Shown here one piece after another: positions 59,801-64,000 of a stretch of DNA of 64,000 nucleotides. The notes under the pieces were generated by a model. It did not search any database. It was given only the letters and a program-made list of their open reading frames with translations, and was not told where the DNA came from. The stretch lies in assembly GCA_014706295.1 (NCBI GenBank), contig JACSVZ010000038.1, forward strand, positions 3,596,001 to 3,660,000. The letters run 5' to 3'. Position 1 is the first letter of the stretch; every line of letters begins with the position of its first letter. This stretch comes from Lycocorax pyrrhopterus obiensis (Eukaryota; Chordata; Aves; Passeriformes; Paradisaeidae). The position numbers were made by a program, and so were the translations under genes.

Positions 59801-62800
59801 CTCTTTTTGTGCCACTGGTGGATGGCATCAGGAATACCATGTATAGTTTGGGGCTTGACAGTGCATGAAAGACACTTGAAAATGACCAAGGGGACTAGTG
59901 GCTGGAGCCCAGGATGTGTGATGAGAGAATGAAAAAGCTGAGTATGTTCTGCTTGGACTAGGGCAGGGGAATTGGATTGTTCCCCTCAGCTCTCAAGTGG
60001 TAGGCAGTGGCAAGATAAGAATGAAATTAGGAAGTGTCTGTCAAACAGATGAGAAGCTGCAGATGCGATGTGAAGGGGATTCCAGATGGATTTTAGGACA
60101 AAACTATCATGCTTAGTGTAGTTGAACATTGAACCAGACTACCAAAATGTAAAACTGTCACATGTGGATTTTTTGAAACTTGATATGAGATCTTGGGCAG
60201 TCAAATTTGAAGTTGATGCTGCTTTGAACACAGTTTGGACCAAATGATTGTTAGAAATTCCTTTGAACCTTAACTATTCTGTGATTTGCTAAGAAAAACA
60301 CTTAAACAACAACAGAGACGTTATTTAAATGCAAAATGTGCCTTGTAGATCTGGAAGTGTTATTGGCTTGTCATTGTAAATTAGTGTGTGACTCAACTTG
60401 TTGTAAGGTGTTTTTATTTAGAGAAACTCAACTTCTTAGGCTACATTTTTCCATTTCTTTAGGCAGCAGAATGTCAGAAAAAGGAGTCCAACAATACTTC
60501 AGATGATGACAGCTGTGAGAAGGCTGAACTAAATGCACAGCAAGCATTTGTATTTGGGCAAAACTTAAGAGATAGAGTTAAGGTAAACGTGTTTGTTCTC
60601 TTGACTAAGAGTTTATGAAGTACTGTGAAGCTGCTATAGGAAAAGGTTAAAATCTCCATGTATATATGTAAAATTAAAAGCTGTGAACACAGTAAGGTTG
60701 ACTGTTTAATAAAATTAGTCTTCTGGACATTTTATTAAATGAATTCTGTTAAGTAGCATAAGAAGCTTTTTCAAAAATAAATGCTTCTACTGCAATCATA
60801 AGTAACAGCTAAAGCTCACTACAATGTAGTGTTTTCTCTTACCTTTTGGGTTAGAATTAAGTTGAAATGTTGTCCTAAGATGCTTCCATGCAACCAAGAC
60901 TTCACAGAAAAGATGGAAAAATGGGGCAGCCTGGGCTCAAACTTGTGCATAGAATAACTTGAGTTAGATTGTTAGTACTTCCTGTTGAAGACAGGTTTGC
61001 ACAGGTTTCCTAGCATAATAAAAGAAAGTGTAATGTTGGGACATAGACTTACCTTGTTTTATTGTAGAAAGCATTTGTGGATGGAACTTTGTCTTTGGAA
61101 AGAATGAGTTGAAAAATTTGTAGTCAGTAATTAAAACTATTGATATATACTTGTTCTTTTTCTAGCTAGGAGATGAAAGTGATGAAACTGCTGATGTGCA
61201 GAATGCTGGCCTTCTGACATCAGATATACCTTCTGCAACAAACTATTTTCTACAGTACATCAGCTCCAGGTGAGACTACAGGGAAACCAATAGAACAGTT
61301 CTCCTTACTCTTTATTGAAAATTCTTTATGATTCTGCTCTTTATTGGATGCAGGGCTTAGACTGGGTCAGTGGGCACCCAGGCTTCTGAAGAATGAGATG
61401 GCAATCTTCAGATCTTGGGGAATCCTCAATCATCTGGTCAAGGGAGATGCATTTGATACTATTTATTTGACCACATCCTCACCAAAGCCTCTTCAGAGAA
61501 CCAACAAGCATGAGATGAGAAGTCTTCTCATGAATGATTAGAAACAGTGATGGACTAAATTGGAGCTACCAGTAGAATCCTGTGGAGATCTGCACTGTAT
61601 TTGTGTTGTTCAGTATGTTTCATATATGATATGGATAAAAGGAATAGTTAAAATTTTTTCATGATAGTAAGCTTTTCAGAGTAATGTAGAGGGCCTGTAT
61701 GAATAAGTAGGAGCCTAACTGTGGGAGGATTTTGAAAGAACTTCTGATGAGGCAATAACATCAGAAGAAATGTGATGTATAGGTAAAGTGAGGCAGCCAG
61801 GAGAAAACTGCTAATCCTGTCTTACATAGTGATGAGCTCTGAGCTGACAGCCTTCACTTGAGGCTGAGGTAGTGATACAGCTCTGTGAAAATGCTAGCTT
61901 AGTAGTGGTCAAAAAAATGAAGTAGTGTACAGAATGAGTAGAAAACAGAAGATACAGAGCTGTGAATTCAGATAATAACCGGAAAAGTGTGAGGGGAAAT
62001 CCCACCAAGAGTGATGATGTAGAGCAACATCTCTGCTCCTGGAGTAAGCTGACGTTCAGGTTATTTGAGGCCATGAAATAGTTGTAGGAAAAGCACCAAT
62101 ACATTCTTACTTTGTCCTTATATTTGGCATTTTTAAGATCCTGTTGTTCACCATGCAGTAGGCAGTTTTGCAGTCCAGTGAACTTTTGATGCTGAACTTT
62201 TCAGATGATGTGCTGGAGAGGGAGAGGACACCTTTGCCCTCTTGATGCCAGATCAATGTCTTTACAAGAGACACATTCAGATTTGTTCAATCAGACTTGG
62301 CAGACATAACTACTAATATGTGACCTTCAAATACTGAAATACTTCTTTCATATTTTCCAACTCATATGACATCTACTGTCATTTCATTTGAGTGTTTACT
62401 TTGGGAGGATATATTCATGGTGAGTAAATTTCCAGAAACCTAGTTTTGGACTTGTCTTAAAAAAAAAAATAGTGTCTCTAAGGGGAGTTGGCTCTGGTTT
62501 TCAACTGAGATGGCAAAGCATTATGGTAATCAACTTGTAAAAGGAAACTCCTCCCTTTGTGTAACACTGTCAGTTCTTTAAAAACTGTAAATGTGCTAGG
62601 TTGCATGGCAGGTGCTGGTAGGCCACATTGGATTCCCTGTCAACATTTAGAGCTCAGAACTGTGGTATTTAATTCCCTTAGTAGGTAGAGCTGTCTTCCA
62701 CTGAGGATCTCCTCTGTTCTAGGACTCCCCTTATTCAGAAGTAGCAACTCTGCATGTACAGTTTAAAGGTTTGTTTGGTTTCACTTGAATCGTGTAGATG

Positions 62801-63652
62801 TAAGTCCCCATTTTCCAAACTTGACGAAATGCACGTAGGCTTGATTCAGAATGGTCTGCCTTTTGTATGTTCACTTTGTGAGCAAGCTGGTGTCTTAGAA
62901 AGGTGTGCCTGATGAGAAGGGACAGGAGCAATGACTTGTTAAGTCTTTTGAGTCTGTAAAAGAATAAAACTGTTGTCCTTCCTAAATAGGATTTAAAATC
63001 TGTTAATAAGAATACTAATAGGAGGAGGATGCTTATTCTATAAGGAAAAAGTAAAGGCTGATATTTGATTGTGAAACTTCTTGGAGAAGCTGTGGTATTG
63101 CACCTAGTCTGATAAAAGGCATTACTTATCCCTGCTACCTTTGCTTCAGTTACGGTATTGGAAGTGCTTTTGTTTCAGTTCTTTCCCTTTTTGAGAGAAT
63201 TGACCTGAAAATATGTAGTAGTTCAAGTCTGTGCATGTAGAATACTGTTTTTCAAAAAGTATGTTATATGATTAGACAATAAGCCCTCACTTAGCACTCA
63301 GCATTGCTTTGTATGTTATTAGTTATCTGAACGGGAAGATTTTTACAGAGACAAAATAATTTGTTGTCATTCTGAGAATTCTCGTTCTGTAAAACTAGAA
63401 TGTGCTCTCATGTTAAGTTGAATTAATTTTTACCTATGTTTGTGTCAATCTGTGCTTACTTCTTTAAAGCCAGTGACAATCACTCACTTTCTGAGGAATT
63501 TTGTTAGTAGAAAATAAAAGAGGTATTATTTTCTGTCTTGTAAAACCTGGTTTATTTCTTGGGTTTTTTTCAGTGTAGAGAACTCTACAAACAATGCAGA
63601 TGCATCTAGCAACAAGTTTGTTTTTGGACAGAACATGAGTGAGCGAGTCCTA
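20840..63652 (+). CDS. RANBP3: RANBP3, Ran-binding protein 3, 5' part (12 coding exons, 3' end outside window)
   Basis: Joining the twelve exons listed separately gives 348 codons with no stop. The product matches vertebrate RanBP3 throughout: the MADLANEEKP start, an acidic Ser-rich region, [10 protein letters not shown] at about residues 117-126, and FVFG motifs at about 276-279 and 337-340. RanBP3 is a nuclear cofactor of the export receptor CRM1/XPO1. It binds RanGTP and RCC1 and is reported to help export beta-catenin and Smad2/3. KRER lies in the unusual nuclear localisation signal read by importin-alpha. The following Ser126 (Ser58 in the short isoform) is the known RSK/Akt target, and the RERTSS context is intact. 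FxFG motifs resemble nucleoporin repeats. The C-terminal Ran-binding domain is not in the window. The start is set by an in-frame TGA at 20828-20830, just upstream of the ATG. All introns are GT-AG. Orthology is very secure; isoform use is inferred. Confidence 0.97.
23498..23572 (+). repeat. Short inverted repeat / hairpin in intron 1
   Basis: The arms 23521-23533 (TTGGCCATCACTC) and 23543-23555 are perfect reverse complements around a 9-base loop. Pairing extends outward to 23517 and 23559 with one G-U. An outer stem CTTCTGT/ACAGAAG (23498-23504, 23566-23572) closes an asymmetric internal loop. Confidence 0.85.
24345..24976 (+). mobile_element. CR1 3' fragment in intron 1
   Basis: AGGGACCTGGGGGTCCTGGTC, GTTCAGCCTGGAGAAGGGGA, AGGTTTAGGTTGGATACTAG and GGGGTGTCCTGTGCAGAGCC follow the CR1 3' half in order, ending CCAACTCAGCATG. 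It resembles the copy at 19.8-20.3 kb more than the GC-rich subfamily. Confidence 0.88.
26365..26770 (+). mobile_element. CR1 3' fragment in intron 1
   Basis: TCAGCCTAGAGGAAAGAAG, AAGACCAGGCTGGATAACCTG and GAGACCTCGAACCTGAATTATG match a CR1 3' end. The copy is diverged, with a short T- and G-rich insertion near 26580. It lies tail to tail with the minus-strand CR1 at 26919. Confidence 0.75.
26919..28668 (-). mobile_element. CR1 LINE, longest copy (reverse transcriptase to 3' end)
   Basis: The minus-strand frame at 28273-27593 keeps reverse-transcriptase phrases: [30 protein letters not shown] (normally YLDFxKAFDTV) and a degenerate SGVPQGS region. Upstream (28668-28440) it reads as the region between endonuclease and RT, and downstream it ends in the GC-rich 3' part shared with 18776-19488. 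A C13 run at 26978-26990 interrupts the tail. The FADD catalytic motif has decayed, so it is inactive. Confidence 0.92.
32630..32685 (+). CDS. RANBP3: RANBP3 coding exon 2
   Basis: This 56-nt exon has a TTTTTGCAG acceptor and a GTAAGG donor. It completes the split Glu codon and encodes [19 protein letters not shown], the conserved N-terminal motif that contains an FVF element. It ends in phase 0, so it can splice to exon 3 or straight to exon 4. Confidence 0.95.
32686..40750 (+). other. RANBP3 intron 2 (8.1 kb)
   Basis: The intron runs from GTAAGG to GCTCACAG. It holds one CR1 copy (35345-36079). The rest is AT-rich with no recognised gene, repeat or RNA. Confidence 0.85.
35345..36079 (+). 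mobile_element. CR1 3' fragment in intron 2
   Basis: GCAGAGTGGCTGGAAAGCTGC, TGGCCAGCAGGACCAGGGC, CAGCCTGAAGAAAAGGAGGCT and AATTCTATGGTTCTATGAT follow the last 730 bp of a CR1 subfamily, including its terminal octamer-like repeat. Confidence 0.92.
40751..40954 (+). CDS. RANBP3: RANBP3 coding exon 3, in-frame cassette of 68 codons
   Basis: This exon has a CTGCTCACAG acceptor and a GTAAGT donor, and is exactly 204 nt in phase 0 at both ends. It encodes [18 protein letters not shown] and a Pro/Ala/Glu-rich stretch, about residues 27-94. It matches the segment that separates long and short human RanBP3 isoforms. Skipping it leaves the frame intact and moves Ser126 to position 58, which agrees with the two site numbers used for the human protein. 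The function of the segment is unknown; it looks disordered. Confidence 0.93.
41952..42402 (-). mobile_element. Solo LTR, ERVK-like (family 1, minus-strand copy)
   Basis: This is the reverse complement of the 5427-5871 LTR with only scattered differences by eye. The flanks AACATG (41946-41951) and AACATA (42403-42408) form a 6-bp target duplication with one mismatch. The minus strand carries GGGATAAAAGGAGG (TATA) and GAATAAAG (poly(A)). It is antisense to RANBP3. The high similarity to the other copy indicates a fairly recent family. Confidence 0.88.
42011..42026. terminator. Palindromic poly(A) signal in the intron 3 LTR
   Basis: CTTTATTCGAATAAAG is a perfect 16-bp palindrome, so AATAAA is present on both strands (42020-42025 on the plus strand). 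The element uses it on the minus strand. Use in the RANBP3 direction is only a possibility. Confidence 0.55.
45315..45585 (+). mobile_element. CR1 3' end in intron 3
   Basis: AACAAGTGACAGGACAAGAGG, GGCCTCAAGTTGAACATTTAG, CCATGGCAGTGGTGGAGCC and CCTAAGCAATTTGATGATTC match a truncated CR1 3' end related to the copy in intron 2. Confidence 0.85.
46380..46416 (+). CDS. RANBP3: RANBP3 coding exon 4
   Basis: This 37-nt microexon follows TGATTTCAG and has a GTAAGA donor. It encodes [12 protein letters not shown] plus one base of a Glu codon. The 91-nt intron to exon 5 is the shortest in the window. Confidence 0.93.
46508..46594 (+). CDS. RANBP3: RANBP3 coding exon 5 (NLS and phosphosite exon)
   Basis: This 87-nt exon has a TTTTTTCTACAG acceptor and a GTAAAT donor. 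It encodes [20 protein letters not shown] followed by [17 protein letters not shown] is the atypical importin-alpha NLS, and the RxRxxS context of Ser126 is the RSK/Akt site. Both are fully preserved. Confidence 0.96.
46595..49071 (+). other. RANBP3 intron 5 (2.5 kb)
   Basis: This is an AT-rich intron between exons 5 and 6. It holds a 32-bp tandem duplication at 48829-48892 that resembles a doubled splice acceptor. No transposon was recognised. Confidence 0.8.
48829..48892 (+). repeat. 32-bp tandem duplication with acceptor-like ends
   Basis: The copies at 48829-48860 and 48861-48892 both contain TTTCTGTTTCAG or TTCTGTTTCAGG followed by GGxxGCACTGAG. Each has a pyrimidine tract and AG like a 3' splice site, about 180-210 bp before exon 6. 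Confidence 0.8.
49072..49143 (+). CDS. RANBP3: RANBP3 coding exon 6, in-frame cassette of 24 codons
   Basis: This 72-nt exon is in phase 1 at both ends, with a TTGACTGCAG acceptor and a GTGAGC donor. It encodes [16 protein letters not shown] and then TGNSDSEP, about residues 136-159, matching an alternatively included human segment. Removing it joins QS directly to [10 protein letters not shown] in frame. The cassette status is inferred from phase and isoform knowledge. Confidence 0.9.
49144..51769 (+). other. RANBP3 intron 6 (2.6 kb), half LTR
   Basis: The intron between exons 6 and 7 is AT-rich for 790 bp, then holds the 1,442-bp antisense LTR, then about 390 bp of AT-rich sequence before exon 7. 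Confidence 0.85.
49931..51372 (-). mobile_element. Long solo LTR, avian ERVK-like, antisense in intron 6
   Basis: The element starts TGTCAGGGTTTGACACTG and ends ACTAACACA on the plus strand. The flanks are AATTG (49926-49930) and ACTTG (51373-51377), a target duplication with one change. On the minus strand it begins TGTGTTAG and has a TATA-like CATATTTAAGAAGGG (about 51209-51223) some 150 bp in. It has no coding core. The open frames at 50.8-51.3 kb are products of its GC-rich leader. Confidence 0.88.
51770..51835 (+). CDS. RANBP3: RANBP3 coding exon 7
   Basis: This 66-nt exon has a CACTTCCAG acceptor and a GTGAGT donor, in phase 1 at both ends. It encodes [20 protein letters not shown] and then SA, one of the best conserved blocks of the protein. 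It lies about 400 bp downstream of a 1.44-kb antisense LTR. Confidence 0.95.
51836..53321 (+). other. RANBP3 intron 7 (1.5 kb)
   Basis: AT-rich intron; nothing recognised inside it. Confidence 0.75.
53322..53414 (+). CDS. RANBP3: RANBP3 coding exon 8
   Basis: This 93-nt exon has a GAACTTGCAG acceptor and a GTAAAT donor, in phase 1 at both ends. It encodes [20 protein letters not shown] and then [11 protein letters not shown], which match RanBP3 orthologues closely. Confidence 0.95.
53415..54533 (+). other. RANBP3 intron 8 (1.1 kb)
   Basis: AT-rich intron; nothing recognised inside it. Confidence 0.75.
54534..54637 (+). CDS. RANBP3: RANBP3 coding exon 9
   Basis: This 104-nt exon has a CATGTTGCAG acceptor and a GTGAGT donor. 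It enters in phase 1 and leaves in phase 0. It encodes [14 protein letters not shown] and then a Ser/Asp-rich tract ending SDSEDK. This acidic linker is poorly conserved across vertebrates, so only its start is diagnostic. Confidence 0.92.
56400..60288 (+). mobile_element. Old, near-full-length CR1 LINE interrupted by an LTR
   Basis: In order on the plus strand: endonuclease-region remains (GATCATGGATACAGGAGGTTC, about 56430; ATGAGATGGAGTTTGAGATCC, about 56950), pre-RT sequence, RT start (GTCTGTGGGACCAGACAGGAT, about 57595), RT continuing after the LTR, and the far 3' end (about 59880-60288) ending CCTTAACTATTCTGTGATT. The segment at 59.0-59.87 kb does not read as CR1 to me and may be a further insertion. 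It is highly diverged with no long open frame. Confidence 0.75.
57639..58220 (-). mobile_element. Solo LTR, avian ERVL-like, inside old CR1
   Basis: The flanks are identical: GGGAG at 57634-57638 and 58221-58225. CR1 reads across the site. On the plus strand it contains the diagnostic TTTAACCCCAGCTGGCAGCTA, GAGATAAGAACAGTTA, an (ATA)n tract, and GCCAGTTTGGGTCAGCTGTCC. On the minus strand it begins TGTCCTGAGC and has a decayed TATA (GTGTGTAAGCTGGGGG). This matches a very common avian LTR family. Confidence 0.92.
60463..60582 (+). CDS. RANBP3: RANBP3 coding exon 10 (first FxFG motif)
   Basis: This 120-nt exon has a TTTCTTTAG acceptor and a GTAAAC donor, in phase 0 at both ends. It encodes an acidic linker and then [19 protein letters not shown] at about residues 276-279 is the first of the two nucleoporin-like motifs. 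The exon could be skipped without a frameshift, but I know of no evidence that it is. Confidence 0.95.
60583..61165 (+). other. RANBP3 intron 10 (583 bp)
   Basis: AT-rich intron; nothing recognised inside it. Confidence 0.75.
61166..61269 (+). CDS. RANBP3: RANBP3 coding exon 11
   Basis: This 104-nt exon has a TTTTTCTAG acceptor and a GTGAGA donor. It enters in phase 0 and leaves two bases of a Ser codon. It encodes [12 protein letters not shown] and then [12 protein letters not shown], which is conserved in RanBP3. Confidence 0.94.
61270..63573 (+). other. RANBP3 intron 11 (2.3 kb)
   Basis: AT-rich intron with a possible ancient CR1 relic in its first 450 bp; nothing else recognised. Confidence 0.7.
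61440..61690 (+). mobile_element. Possible ancient CR1/L3 relic
   Basis: GATGCATTTGATACTATTTA and TATGATATGGATAAAAGGAA with GATAGTAAGCTTTT resemble the conserved end of a CR1-clade reverse transcriptase (FDTV, NDL-DKG, DDTKL). The similarity is weak and rests on short stretches. Confidence 0.4.
63574..63652 (+). CDS. RANBP3: RANBP3 coding exon 12 (second FxFG motif, last exon in window)
   Basis: This 79-nt exon has a TTTTTTTCAG acceptor and a GTGAGT donor, and ends in phase 0. It encodes [20 protein letters not shown] and then MSERVL. FVFG is at about residues 337-340. The next exon, expected to begin SPPKL and lead to the Ran-binding domain, is beyond the right edge. Confidence 0.95.
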
Positions 63653-64000
63653 GTGAGTATCCACTATGTATATGTTGTAATTTTGCGAGCCATTTGTTAT
63701 AGATTCTCACTCAGGAATTTTGAGAGCCTTTAATTATACTTGTCACTTGAGTATGGGGGTTTTTTTCAGTGGTTTCCCTTGAAGGTAACTTACTTTGAGT
63801 GCAGCATGGGAAGTTCATTATGAGCTATTGTCTGCCCAGCAATACTCTCCAGGTTTTCCCTGCCGAACTCTCTGAATGTAAGGAGATTCAGTGCCCTCTC
63901 TGTAGTGCATGTGGTTCTTGTTCCCAAGCATTTTATGGCACAGCTTGTTGCTTTAAATGGCTATTGGAGTATAAGTATTAGAGGGTATTTTATGCTTGTC
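63653..64000 (+). other. Start of RANBP3 intron 12
   Basis: AT-rich intron sequence that runs off the window; nothing recognised. Confidence 0.7.

Larger units (their letters stand above)
54638..60462 (+). other. RANBP3 intron 9 (5.8 kb), largely an old CR1
   Basis: The first 1.75 kb has no recognised content. From about 56.4 kb to 60.29 kb the intron is a decayed CR1 element interrupted by an LTR at 57639-58220 and by unassigned sequence at about 59.0-59.9 kb. Confidence 0.75.

Noticed and set aside
1..64000. CRISPR arrays, operons, phage-like modules or other prokaryotic systems
   Set aside because: There are no regularly spaced repeats, no gene clusters with ribosome sites, and all recognisable content is vertebrate.

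Overview
This is vertebrate nuclear DNA, almost certainly from a bird and possibly a songbird. Three things point there: CR1 LINEs dominate the repeats, solo endogenous-retrovirus LTRs of avian ERVK and ERVL type are frequent, and the one gene has compact split coding exons with GT-AG introns. There is no bacterial-style gene content. Most open reading frames in the window are chance frames in introns or remains of retroelements.

The only host gene I can support is the 5' two-thirds of RANBP3 (Ran-binding protein 3) on the plus strand. It starts in a CpG island at about 20.4-21.2 kb, with the ATG at 20840. Twelve coding exons follow, at 20840-20861, 32630-32685, 40751-40954, 46380-46416, 46508-46594, 49072-49143, 51770-51835, 53322-53414, 54534-54637, 60463-60582, 61166-61269 and 63574-63652. 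All phases join without a stop, giving 348 codons that carry the nuclear localisation signal, the kinase-site cluster and two FxFG motifs. The Ran-binding domain and the stop codon lie beyond the right edge. Exon 3 (68 codons) and exon 6 (24 codons) preserve the frame if skipped and look like alternative cassettes.

The first 20 kb is intergenic. It holds a solo LTR with a related relic beside it (5.4-6.1 kb), a nest of five LTRs inside one CR1 element (9.0-12.9 kb), an LTR with a perfect 6-bp target duplication (15.77-16.07 kb), a GT-rich tract with a G-quadruplex motif (16.24-16.44 kb) and several CR1 fragments up to the promoter. No second host gene was recognised there.

The introns carry more CR1 copies of several ages, a 1.44-kb antisense LTR (49.9-51.4 kb), a young antisense LTR (41.95-42.40 kb) that is an inverted near-copy of the one at 5.4 kb, an LTR inside an old CR1 (57.6-58.2 kb), and a strong short hairpin at 23.5 kb. 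I found no previously undescribed multi-gene system. The most notable structures are the nested-LTR locus, the inverted LTR pair spanning the promoter, a palindromic poly(A) signal in that LTR family, and the intronic hairpin.
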